Of a DNA stretch of 62,620 bases, positions 47,201 to 57,160 are shown piece by piece. The position numbers and the translations under genes are program-made. Position 1 is the first letter of the stretch; each line of letters starts with the position of its first letter. Below the pieces are notes generated by a model. It had not been told where the DNA came from. It saw only the letters and a list, made by a program, of their open reading frames with translations, and searched no databases. Origin of the DNA: Gnetum montanum (lineage: Eukaryota; Streptophyta; Gnetopsida; Gnetales; Gnetaceae); NCBI GenBank assembly GCA_015680685.1, contig MNCI01014592.1:320327-382946 (forward strand), read 5' to 3'.

Positions 47201-50200
47201 TTAAAAACTTTAGCAATAGACTCTCACAAATCAATTTTAAATTATCATAACATTGCATTGAAAACCTGGAATAGAACACAATTTTAAAAGTTACTGCATT
47301 TTTTAAAACTTAGCAAATAGGCTCTTGCTAGCCAATTTCTAACCCTAATAGAAGTCCATTATTAAATACGAATTCTAAATGGTGTTGTGCATAGATGTAT
47401 CAACTTCTCACATGTTTTAAACATAGTGTCCAAGGGATCTCATGATATAGAAAATAGTCCATTTCAACTATAATAATCTCTTTGATACTTTGGAAAGATC
47501 ACCTTGGTCAACATATCAAACAAAAATAAAACCTAGCGTAATTAGTATTTGTGAATCAAATTTGGGATATACAAAATTATCATAGATCTAAAAACATACA
47601 TTTTTGGTAATTAATTAAATAATCTAATACGTTCAATACAATGACCATGTGGGATCAAAATTTCCAAAGATGATAATTTGTTGAACACATCAGTAGACCA
47701 TTGATGAGACACGAATTGCACAAGTCGCGATATCGCATCCCCTGTGATATCGCATACGCGATATTGCGTCGTTTCCTACGATATCGCGTACGAGATATCG
47801 CGGTCCGTCGCCAAATTTATAAATAAGAGGCAACACTCCCCTCATTCATAGGAATAGGCGTAAAGTAGCGAAGCTTTGGCGGATTGATCACCCCAGAGAT
47901 AGAATATTTTCCATGTGCCCGCAGTAGGAGTCCCCCAAGTGAACGGTTCTTTATTCGAGCAGCTTTGTACCTGAACGCAAGTTGTGTACGGCAATAAAGA
48001 NNNNNNNNNNNNNNNNNNNNNNNNNNNNNNNNNNNNNNNNNNNNNNNNNNNNNNNNNNNNNNNNNNNNNNNNNNNNNNNNNNNNNNNNNNNNNNNNNNNN
48101 NNNNNNNNNNNNNNNNNNNNNNNNNNNNNAACGATTAGCGTTTGGTAGCCATAGTTGCACAGTTCAGGGTGTGTACAGTAAGTGGGAACGGATGCTAACG
48201 CTAGGACTTAGTACTGTAGTTAGAGTTAGTTTTAGCTTCTCAACCCTTCACCTGTTAGCTTAGGAGATAAATCGTAAAATACCAAAAAAATCATATACTT
48301 GGGACTTACTTAACCATACACCGTGACAATAACAAGTAAGTCTGGGAAGACAACGAATGATTAACCCTAAGTGTTTCTTGTGGCGTTTAGGCATTTAGTC
48401 TGCGGAGTTCGACCGGATCACGCATGCTACGCTCGTTTTGTATGGTTGAGTGTAGGGGTACCTCGCCACTCATCAACCATGGACATTAATCTTCATACAA
48501 CAAGCCCCAACCTTCTAAAACTAAGCTTAGTGCTTTCACCTTAGGGAACTTGATAACAAAACTAAGCTTAGTGCTTTCACCTTAAGGAACTAGATAATGT
48601 TGCTCTTTGGTCACTTGCTTCTTGTGTAAAAAAGCAATTAAAAATAATAATTTTACTTGAAAATGTGAAGCCAAATATCATCATTATACTTGATAAAGGC
48701 AAATTGCCATTCATACTAGTTCATAGGATAACATATGTTTGGCATTGAAAGGATACCATATGCAACTACCATGGCCTAGACATAAATTTTCATCTTTAAC
48801 TATGCTCCTTCCCAAGTCAACCACCACATCATGCATATGTAAAACACCATGATAAAGCCTTAGTTATAGTATGCTTGTGATTGAGCCCCATGATTATTGA
48901 TTATGGTATTGTGATGGACTTCCAGATGATGACTTGATAGGCTTGTGATGATAGCATGACAAGTGTTGGCATTTGATCTTGGTGATGTGGATGATAGTTT
49001 AGTTGTGGCCATGTCATGCCATGTGATGCAATGTAATATACTTGTTTGACATGAGATATATTGACCTTGCTGCAAGTTACTTAACATACCCCACACCTTT
49101 TCTCTAACACATCACCAAACCTTCCATCTATAGGGTACATGTAAAGGCTCTCACTAAGTCTTGTACTAATCCCTTTGTTATGTAGGTGATGAAGCTAAGA
49201 GATCAAAAGCCCAATGGACTTGAGGTAGGTGTTTGAGACTTTAGTTCCATGTTCTAATCCTTTCTATTATATGTCTTTATGAGAAAGGTGAATATATTTG
49301 CTGATGAATATATGAGAGACATATTTTTGCTAAATATATGTCTCTAGCATTGTGCTAGAGAAGCGACTATGTAGAAAGAGACTAGGGTTTGAGAGTTGGG
49401 GGCATTCTACATTGTAGAGTCATTTATGACTAGGTTTAGAGAGTGATAGGCAACGATGGTGATGGCTGGAAAGTTAAGGAGAGTGAGAAAGAAAGTAGAG
49501 GAGGCTAGCTCAAGCCATGTTGATTTAGTGGCAAAAAACATGAAAGTTCTTTCTAGTCACAAATTTATCATATTGTTGAAATTAAATTCTATGATTGTTG
49601 AGGCCATAGTCTATCTTAAATTCATCCTCAATTTCTTGGCAACTTGGGTCTCAAGAGTCGTGTGGTGTACTCTAAAGAGTGATGCCATAAAAAGCTCTCC
49701 TTTCTCTCATGTCATACATAAGCCACCCTTCATCCAATTGGAGTCAAAGCCTCCCCTTGGTTCTAATGCTTAACTCCTCTACCTTTCTTAAATGCCTTGG
49801 CCCCTTCAACCATGCATGAATTAGTTGTCATGCCCATGAGCCTTGCTATTTTCTTCATCTTAGGCATCTCTTTATGATGACCCTACTACTAGAAGAACTT
49901 GATTTTGTCATGGCACATGTTGCATAAGTGCAACATAGAGAATGCTATGGAGTAGGATAGCTTTTTGTTAAGTAAAGGCTACCATCTTCCAACCTCCTAT
50001 TTGAGGATGCCAACTACACACCCTTCTTAGTGCATGCTTCTTCACAAACTCTACTCTCCTACAACCCCTTATTTGAGGGTGTTGATCCTACCTTTACCAC
50101 CATCTCATCTTTGCATGTTCTCTTAGCATTGTCCTATCTCCAACCCATGTTAATTTGCTTCAACCTACACCTCCTCTAATTGTCACCTACACATGTAGAG

Positions 50201-53200
50201 CTAATCTAGCCCCTACCCTTACTAATGTCACTCTCTAGCTCATCCAACTCACCCATTAACACCCCGTATGACATCAAATTGACAAACCCCCTATTGTAAT
50301 ACCAACCTTCTCCTAAAACTAATCCCTTATCACTCCACCACAACCACTACCCTCTTTCCCATAGAAATAAAATCTTCTAGCCTACACTTGTCCTCTTCCC
50401 AATCCTATGAAGGAACTACTAACTAAACATAATTGCTGCAATGCCTAGGTCATGAAGTTTTGGATGTTTGATTACACCATTGGCTCCTTTAACTTGTACC
50501 AACCTTCTTAGCCTACTAATGCTCTTGTTTTCTTGAAGGATCAATTTGGGGTTGCTCTTCACTCAAATGATATTGAGACTTGTGATTACTACTACTATAT
50601 CTACTACTATATCTAACCCATTAATCTTTGAATGATGACTGTCTCAAATCAATAGCTTTCTTGAGATTATTGCTCCACGTGGCTATATCGACACCAGCCA
50701 TGCTCCATAGTCATTTTTATCTCTATTGTAGGTCTAGTAATTAGCTATCACCATGTCACCTACCGTTCAATGAATGACTTATCTTTGGTTGCCTTTCTAG
50801 TACTAGAATTTTATTTTTAAATTTTTACCTTTTAAATTCTCAAATTAATATGTCATGCATACATTGATCTTGGTGGCCCTTTTTCCTTGTAAACTTTCCC
50901 ATGTTACTATATTCTTGTTTATCATTGCCAAGTGGCTCAATGTGCTTGGACCTTTTAGTCCAATTTTGTACATTTACTTAATTTAAGAAATTGGTTTTTT
51001 AGTTTTTTCTCAAAAAAGAAAGATCACCATTGAGTGTCATGGTAGCATTGGTATATAGAAAGGCCATAATTAGATCCTGCATGATGTTAGGATGTCATTT
51101 CTATGTAAAAAGGTTACCGTTGACGTACTACCTCTTACATGATACTATAGTGAGATTTCTATATAAATGTCAATATTGTAGGACTTACATGACATTATGG
51201 TTACATTTCTATGTAAAAATGTCACCATTGAGGTTCTTCCATGGTACTAATGTGGCATTTCTATGTATAAAGGTCAATATTAGTATTGTATAGTTATTAA
51301 ATCATGCATATCATTTCTAATATTAACATGTGACTTATTGGTTTTAGAATGTCCAATCCCAATGGAATAACCATTAAGATATAAAAGCTAGCAAATTAAA
51401 AATAGTTTAATATGGAAAGGTGGTATTTGTAGAAATGTTACAATAGTATTGGTGTCATGTTGCACTTGAGATAATATTGGTATAAATACCATGGTGTTTC
51501 CATTAGGTAAATGTGGCATTTATTTCCATTTAGATGCATTTCTACAAATGTCACCATAAAACCCAATTCTTGTAGTTGTCCAATATGTCATCTACAATAC
51601 CAAATGCATGAAGAAATTTTGGGATGCCCTACTTAGCATGCTCTAAGAATTTTCCATCTATCCCTTCTAGGTTTTTGGTCTATCTTATGATGCATCACAA
51701 AGGTAGCCACATTTATCAAAATTAATGATCATCTTGAAAAGAAGGGAACAAATACTTTGCGATTTACGTTAGTTAATTCAACAACCACTATCTTGCTCAA
51801 TCATGCAATAATTGCTTAGATCCTTGGTGTTAATGATAACTAGCTCAAGTTATTAGCTCATTATCTTGTTAGGTAAGAGGTTACCAATTTGAGTCACATA
51901 GTTAGTAGTATAGCCCCAATTGTGGCTACCAATATAAAACTAAAAACCAAAAATAGTTAAGACATCATTATATTCCTCTATAATTCTTTTAATGTATTGC
52001 ATTGACTATATGTCTTTGGGATTATCTTTAGTCAAATTATTTCAGGTTTCAACATCTTGCCCTCTTTCCATGATATCTTAGTACATCGTATAATGGTATT
52101 ATAATGGCAATAGTTTGGAATGTTTCAATTAGTTGGTTGATGTTACCCACACACATCACAACATGAAGGATCCAATGATTGTTGATTTCAACACAAAAAA
52201 ATAGGATGAAGTTTATGTTGATCCTTTAATGCCTCCACCACCATCCCCTTTCTATTAGATCAACTTTATTTTTGAGAACACCTATGAAATTTTCTGCAAG
52301 TTTCATGTTTCCCTTCCAAGTATATGGGAAAGGTGGGGATTATTAGAACTAGCTAGATGACTATTTGCACCTTGGGGACATACAGTCAACAAGAAACTTA
52401 AGTAGTACTTTTATAACTTAGTGTTACCCATTGAAATCAAACCCATAATTTAAACTTTTCAAGTACATGAGATCCTATACAATATGGATAAGGACATTTT
52501 TATTAAGGCTCATCCAAACAAAGAGGTGAAAAGTGTGTTTTTTTTTTGCCTCAATACAAAATGCTTTTGAAGTGATTCACATTAAAACTAGTTGCCATAA
52601 GCTACTACTTGTACATGATGACCATTTCCACAAATGTTTCTAACTTTATAGGATTTTCTATAGATATGCTTACAAAACTAGTTAATAGTTCCTAAGGAAT
52701 GAGGATTTTAATAGCAATCAATAATTCTACTTGTCAATCTTTTATTTATTAGGTCCTTCATTTATGCCTTTTGATCTACATTAGAGAGCATTCTACTGAT
52801 TTTATCTCTATATTTCATATTATTCTAAGAGATGTTATAGGCAAAAATGTTCTATTCATGCATCAATGAATTTAATTATTAGTTGAGACAGCTATCTAAA
52901 AGCCTAGCACTTTGGCTTTTTAAATCCCTCTCATTTAACAATCTAATACTAACAAAACCTTTGCAACATAAATTTTAAAAGTGTATTGCATTTTTAAAAA
53001 TCTACCATACGCATTATCATAGTTAATTTGTATCACTAATAATAGTGCATAATTAAGTCTCACCTGTGGAGGATGTGCCCATACCCGAATCAGATTTTTA
53101 CCAGTCACGTGTAAGACTCTGAGATGTTTTATGGAAAGTTTTAGAGGAATCTCCTGGTATGGAAAATCAGTCCATCTCAACCATAATAGTCTCTTTGATA

Positions 53201-55780
53201 ACTTTGAAAAATCACCTGGGTTAAGATTTAAAAAAAAAACATAAAACCTAACCTTATTACCATCTCTGACTTAAAAACTTTGTGATCAAAGAATATATAT
53301 TTGCTTGATAATTAATTAAATAATATAATACCTTTAATACAATGACCATGTAGGATCAAAATTTCCAATGATGATAATTCACTAAAAACATCAGCGGACC
53401 ATGGATATCGACCTTCTTCCAACACAGGTTTGCCTTTTGAAACTAAGGTGAGTGCTTTCACTTTTTTAGTTCCCTGAAATTGACAGACATTGCTTTCAAG
53501 TCATTTTCTTTAACCAAAAAGAAAAAAGGATTATGTTGGAGAAAAAAGGGGAAAAATAATTATTTTACTTAGACAAATAACAAAGCCAAATATCATCATT
53601 ATACTTTAAAAAGGCAAATGGAAGTATCATGAAAGGTTAATCACTACTCATACCTGTTCTTGGGATAACATATGTCTCACATCCGAAGGAGACCAAACAC
53701 GACTTCGACGGCCAGGGCATAGATTTTCATCTTTAACGATGCTTCTCCCCAAATCCACCAACACATCATGCATTTGTAAAATACCATCTTTGGATACATT
53801 GATCAAAAGATTTCTCTTCAACATATGAAGGGCGTATTGAAATTCTGATTCACCACATTCATCATCACTTTGCCGCCTAATTTCAAGTAGGACGTCTTTT
53901 TTTTCCCAATGGAAAAACGTGGCTATATCTAAGAACAAACATTTTTCTAAATCTGATCCAAGATTGTCATAGCTAAATTTTAATATTTTTTTTACATCAC
54001 CATGTAAACAATCTTTCATAGAACTCCACAAATTTTTCCAAAACATAATATCTTGCTGATAAACATGTTTGCCAAGTAAAGTCAATGCTAAGGGCACCCC
54101 ATCACATTTTTTAACAATCTTTTCTATCATCTCATTAAATTCATTCTTCACATTGGAGATCCCTCCAAATGCATGATGGCAAAATATTTTCTTTGATGTA
54201 TCAAAGTCTAGTTTTTTCATTTTTAGTGAGATCAAATGTTGACAGTATCCTTTAACTTCAGCATCATACTTCAAAACCCCTTCTTCCCTACTTGTTACAA
54301 TAATGGTGCTTCTTGGATTCAGAGAAACATCATCTTCAATAAACACAATACTCAATGGAATTTTACTATGAATATTATCTATCACCACTAAAATTTCTGC
54401 ATTGTGTAATCTCTTTTTTAAAAGTTTCTTTCCTTCTGTTAAGTATCTTTGATGGTCTCTGAAAAGCTTACTAAAAATCTGTCTGTGAACTTCATCTACA
54501 CCATGCTTCTCTACAAGTCCATTTACATCTTGAATGAAACAGTACCTATCATATTTAGTGTAAATCTGATTATAAAGTTCTTCTGCAAATGTGGTTTTCC
54601 CTATGCCTCCAATACCACTTATTTCCACTGATGTCACACCATGCCCATTATTGCGGCATTTCATTATATCATGAATCATCCTGCACAACTCATTCTCTCT
54701 TGTAATTACATTTTGGGGAGTTTGCTTGTATCCGGTATCAAGCACCTCAGATATCCTCGTAACAATATCCCTGCAAAGTTCACTGGTAAAAAGGAAAACG
54801 GTTAAAAATCAGTTTTTATATTATCCACGGTAATATTTACCCCCTGGAAAGCATTGAAATGAAAAACTACCTTCAATGCGGAATATTTTTTTTGTATACT
54901 GAAATTATGAAATGCTATTAAAATTTACTGCGCTTAAATACCGGCCAAGTTTACAAACTTTTTAAAACAGAAACTGAAATTAAAATTTTGAATATATATT
55001 TCTAGGCCTGAATATCTCACGAGCACCTCCCATGGTAAACAAGAAATACAATGAAACAATCCTCGTAAAGAGAAAACATTGATGTGTTAACATCACTTAC
55101 CCTTTGCCCTGGTATCCGCTGATATCTGCAATCCTGCGCAGAGCACGTCTCCATTGCTCAATGTCTTCGCTGGAGTTCCTGCCTTTGCTTTGTAAATTCA
55201 CAAACCCCTGCCCAAAAGCTCCTTTCAAATGTCTGACTTCTGCGGGTTCAACATCATAGAAGATAGGAATGAGGGTAGATAAGCCCCTCTCGAATTTTTG
55301 CAGCATCATCACTAATTCCTTAAGACACCACACAGATTCTGCAAATCCACGGGAAAGTATGCACACATCTACTTTGGAAGATGCAATGGCTTCCTCAATC
55401 CCATCCGGGAACCTCTCCCCACTCGGCAACTCTTCTTTGTCCAGAAACGCCTCAACTCCTCTGTCCCGCAACAAATCATATAAATGATAAGCCAAGGTTG
55501 ATTTTGTATCAGGGCCTCTGTGACTGATGAACACATCGAACTTGTTGTTCACAGATCCCTCATCACTTGACCATGATGATGATGGAAACCCAACAACGCC
55601 TGGATTTACTGGTGGATCTGAGGAAGGCCCAGGCTGCACATCCTGTCTTTCGGTTCCTGGGGAGTCTGTATCCTCCTCTGGTCCTTCCTGTGTTGGGCTT
55701 CTCTTGAATAATGCTCTTTTTATCAAGTCGAATAATGCTCTTAATATCATAGCACAATACTTGAGCAGCTTAGTTGCCAT
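43640..55780 (-). CDS. TIR-NBS-LRR immune receptor, 7 exons, 1672 codons
   Basis: Intracellular TNL receptors detect pathogen effectors; their TIR domain has NADase activity that triggers defence and cell death. Exons on the minus strand: 55780-55101, 54770-53654, 53473-53332, 53215-53064, 46728-45109, 44983-44336 and 44299-43640. All junctions are GT-AG, phases agree, and the joined length (5019 nt) is a multiple of three with no internal stop. TIR spans about residues 80-227 (FDVFISHRGPDTK; WCLKEL with candidate catalytic Glu155). NB-ARC spans about 236-599, with P-loop GIGGIGKTT (279-287), kinase-2 LVVIDNI, TSR, GVPLAL and MHDV (560-563). LRRs span about 640-1237. Exons 6-7 (1238-1672) are an unrecognised C-terminal region with acidic repeats. 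Intron 4 is about 6.3 kb and holds pseudo-exons. The alternative is two neighbouring genes, ending at exon 4 and starting at exon 5. Confidence 0.8.
43653..43850 (-). repeat. Coding tandem repeat, five 36-42 bp units
   Basis: Minus-strand units encode LENESNDDNVGFE-like peptides five times. All length differences are multiples of three, so the frame is kept. The units are nearly identical at DNA level, which indicates recent expansion. Confidence 0.8.
44336..44983 (-). CDS. TNL exon 6: unrecognised post-LRR module
   Basis: Acceptor GAATGCAG|GTGATA; 216 codons from VINAKTSPLFLAAVKERIRH to RHCNTCIM|GTAAAT, phase 0 at both ends. It is rich in aromatic and charged residues, for example HELAQHAHVPSLLF, RRFDFGAEEIHVDVGG and GCIIFLDGGGREQSRTWASE. 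It is not leucine-repeat-like and I do not recognise a domain; it does not obviously resemble the usual TNL post-LRR jelly-roll. Complete openness over 216 codons with good splice sites supports it as coding. Confidence 0.75.
45109..46728 (-). CDS. TNL exon 5: leucine-rich repeats
   Basis: Acceptor TTTAACAG|GAGGTT, encoding EVPSRLRQLIIPRCIKLERL, phase 0. 540 codons contain roughly 20 repeats of the L-P-E-S-(F/I/L)-G-x-L-x-x-L-x-x-L-x-x-x-x-C type, about 24 residues each, with an irregular insert (about 46080-45780; Asp/Trp/His-rich) that divides the array. The exon ends GATGAG|GTAAGT. No stops. The LRR is the likely recognition surface. Confidence 0.9.
46729..47389 (-). other. Intron 4 of the TNL gene, proximal AT-rich part
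   Basis: AT-rich sequence upstream of the exon 5 acceptor. Two related segments around 47150-47220 and 47270-47330 share a short aaaagtt..tgcattttaaaaactt motif. Nothing coding is visible. Confidence 0.5.
47702..48475 (+). repeat. Solo LTR with intact ACCAT target duplication
   Basis: The ends are TGATGAGACACG...CCACTCATCA, flanked on both sides by ACCAT (47697-47701 and 48476-48480). The TATA box TTTATAAATAAG (about 47816), AATAAAGA (47993) and the conserved 3' block (TTCGACCGGATCACGCATG) match the TGATGA family. It has a CGATATCG-type palindromic array (47728-47805). It contains the 129-base N gap. It splits pseudo-exon 3. Confidence 0.9.
48001..48129. other. Assembly gap (129 N)
   Basis: Run of N inside the solo LTR, just after AATAAAGA. 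By comparison with the other LTRs the missing part is the AT-rich middle of the LTR. Confidence 0.95.
48517..48597. repeat. 41-bp tandem duplication in pseudo-exon 3
   Basis: The block starting aaaactaagcttagtgcttt occurs at 48517 and again at 48558, differing by few bases. It duplicates the first coding part of the pseudo-exon and shifts its frame. Confidence 0.75.
48856..51019. other. Intron 4 interior, unassigned
   Basis: No domain is recognised. A plus-strand open stretch of 105 codons at 49456-49773 has no family resemblance. The part at 49980-50450 is rich in C on the plus strand. It may be internal sequence of the CACTA-like element ending near 51575, but I cannot show this. Confidence 0.35.
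51020..51575 (-). mobile_element. CACTA-like transposon end with subterminal repeats
   Basis: The minus strand near 51575 reads CAACTACAAGAATTGGG, close to the CACTACAAGAA terminus of plant En/Spm elements. It is followed by GGTGACATTTGTAGAAATG (51555-51537). The inverted partner GGTGGTATTTGTAGAAATG lies at about 51419. Variants of ggtcacc/tgacatttctatgtaaaa recur every 50-65 bases between 51020 and 51295, like CACTA subterminal repeats. The other end and transposase were not found. Confidence 0.45.
51576..53063. other. Intron 4 distal part, unassigned coding relic possible
   Basis: On the plus strand around 52170-52560 a discontinuous frame reads DPMIVDFNTK, PPPPSPFY, FENTYEIFCKFHVSLPSIWE and ELAR-stop-LFAPWGHTVNKKLK. 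It looks like a decayed coding sequence but matches no family I can name. The rest is non-coding. Confidence 0.3.
53064..53215 (-). CDS. TNL exon 4
   Basis: Acceptor TTAACCCAG|GTGATT; encodes GDFSKLSKRLLWLRWTDFPY and then QEIPLKLSIKHLRVLHVTGK up to HPPQ|GTGAGA, phase 0. The L-x-W-L-R-W segment is typical of the first LRR unit of TNLs. Without splicing the frame would stop at 52935, giving a receptor with almost no LRR. Confidence 0.85.
53332..53473 (-). CDS. TNL exon 3
   Basis: The acceptor CAATTTCAG|GGAACT opens GTKKVKALTLVSKGKPVLEE and SSLEILILHGHCIK, the start of the NBS-LRR linker. The exon ends AAAG|GTATTA, phase 1. The same exon occurs as a pseudo-copy at 47640-48600. Here the ATGGT site that received a solo LTR in the pseudo-copy is uninterrupted. 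Confidence 0.85.
53654..54770 (-). CDS. TNL exon 2: NB-ARC domain
   Basis: The acceptor TTTGCAG|GGATATT restores the frame (GKG-DIVTRISEVLDTG). It carries P-loop GIGGIGKTT, RNBS-A-like RYCFIQDV, kinase-2 ILVVIDNI (second acidic residue Asn instead of Asp), RNBS-B STIIVTSREEGVLK, GVPLALTLLG, RNBS-D CLFLDIATFF and MHDVLVDLGRSIV. This is the full TNL-type nucleotide-binding switch. The exon ends SQEQ|GTATGA, phase 0. A decayed copy of its last 150 bp lies at 48700-48855. Confidence 0.95.
55101..55780 (-). CDS. TNL exon 1: N-terminal extension and TIR domain
   Basis: The start at 55780 is the first Met of the open frame, giving about 79 residues before the TIR. The extension opens with an amphipathic basic helix (LLKYCAMILRALFDLIKRAL), followed by a Pro/Ser/Asp/Glu-rich linker. 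TIR motifs: FDVFISHRG (81-89), LDKEELPSGERFPDGI (BB-loop region), ILSRGFAESVWCLKELV and IPIFYDVEPAEVR. The exon ends AAAGG|GTAAGT, phase 2. TIR domains usually start much nearer the N terminus, so the extension is worth noting. Confidence 0.9.
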
Positions 55781-57160
55781 GTTTTCAGACGTTCACCCAC
55801 TTCCAGCAAAGGCAAATACAGAGCAACAGAAAGGCAGGCACGTCTATGACTGGCACCAACACACTCCACTTATGCAGCAGCAATAATGCAATGCAATGCA
55901 AATTCAGTTGTTGTTTGATGTAAGGAAGCTCATCTAATTCACAGCAGAGCAGAGCAAAAGGTGCAACTCCGCGTGACGGGAAATTGATTCGAATTGCTTT
56001 TGATCGGCCAATTATTTTCACGTTACACGTCAGTGTTCGGTATAACTTTTACGAATGCAGCTCAGTTTTCTTGGCGACGAAGCTAAAGCACGGAGTAGCA
56101 ATCTGAACCAAACCCACCATTACGTGTTCCCTCCGGATGGTTCCAGAAGTGGGTCCAAGCTAAAAGGCTCCGGCAAAGAAATTATACCAAAGTAAACCTT
56201 ACGTTTTCTTTCCCCTCTCAAGGATTGTGAAAGTGAGTTTCATTAAAATTATTTTATCTTGAACAAAGAAATGGTATTATGTAACATATACCTATACTTT
56301 AGATTGGACGTTGGGAAGAACTACATTTTAGGGTGTAGTATGAGTGCAAGAGTTTGTGTGACTTAAAACTATATAACTATATGAACCTTTTAAAATATAG
56401 CCAACATCAAACTTTTAAAATAATGCAATGCAATGCAAATTCAGTTGTTTGATGTAAGGAAGTTCATCTAATTCACAGCAGAGCAATGTATTTATGGTCC
56501 AAAATATTCACAGCCGAGCAGAGGAACAAGTGCAACTCCGCGTGATGGAGAAGGTACAAGGAAATTTGAACGAAATTTCAAATATGAACAGTGTTCACTG
56601 TGTTTTGGTCAAAAAGTCTGCGCCATAAGCTGCAACACGGCAAGGAGGAGGTCGGCATGAAGAATCTCGGACATTTGCTTTTCATCTGCAAATTATGACC
56701 TTCCACGTACACCTAAATCATCATAGCATAGCAGAGCAGAGCAATGTATGGTCCAAAATATTGACAGCAGAGCAGATGAAGAAGGTGCTCCGCGTGATGG
56801 AGAAGGTGCAAGGAAATCTTACCCTTTTATGGTGTTTTAGTCAAAAAAGTCTGCACCATATGCTACATCACGAAGGAGTAGGTCGGCACGAAAGAATCTC
56901 TGGCAAGTTAGTCCAAGCTCTTTCCAACTTTACTTTAAACAATACAAGGTTCCTTGGTGCAGAAGCGAATGCACTGAATAGAAATTTACACCCAGCCCAG
57001 CTTTAACTTTTTAAAAGCCATTGATTTTGGAAGTGGGTCCAAATTCCCACTGACTTCAGAAGTGCGTCCAAGCTAAAGCAGGTATTATCCCGAAGGCATA
57101 TGTAATATTTTCGCAATATATAGAAGGAATTAAAAGAAACCTTATGCTTTTTTCCACCGC
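55781..57160 (-). promoter_or_regulatory. Upstream region of the TNL gene with duplicated modules
   Basis: A module around the blocks aatgcaatgcaaattcag, ttcacagcagagcagagc and gtgcaactccgcgtga occurs at about 55885-55980, again at about 56421-56560, and a partial third copy at about 56722-56815. A second block (gtcaaaaagtctgcgccat...ggtcggca) occurs at about 56610-56660 and 56838-56893. A third block (cagaagtgggtccaagctaaa) occurs at about 56145 and 57058. It holds the presumed promoter and 5' UTR of the receptor gene. Confidence 0.55.

Larger units (their letters stand above)
47390..48855 (-). pseudogene. Pseudo-copy of TNL exons 2 (3' end), 3 and 4 inside intron 4
   Basis: The minus-strand order is: exon 2 end (48855-48700; LHMHDVVVDLG then shifted frame), exon 3 (48600-48480 plus 47701-47640; VKALSLVLEGW ... 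STDVFNKLSSLEILIPHGHCIE) and exon 4 (47510-47395; GDLSKVSKRLL-stop-LKWT). Each aligns with the real exon, and intron sequence between them is also similar (for example 47580-47640 vs 53270-53330). It is a duplicated gene segment, not a processed copy. It is dead: stops, frameshifts, a 41-bp internal duplication and a solo LTR in exon 3. Confidence 0.8.

Noticed and set aside
47951-48263. Open frames across the N gap
   Set aside because: They exist only because N codons are not read as stops; the region is a solo LTR.
49456-49773. Plus-strand open frame of 105 codons
   Set aside because: No family resemblance, lies in an intron, ordinary composition; too weak to call a gene.
52935-53180. 81-codon frame reading through the end of TNL exon 4
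   Set aside because: The part after 53064 follows a strong GTGAGA donor and has no LRR character; treated as intron.
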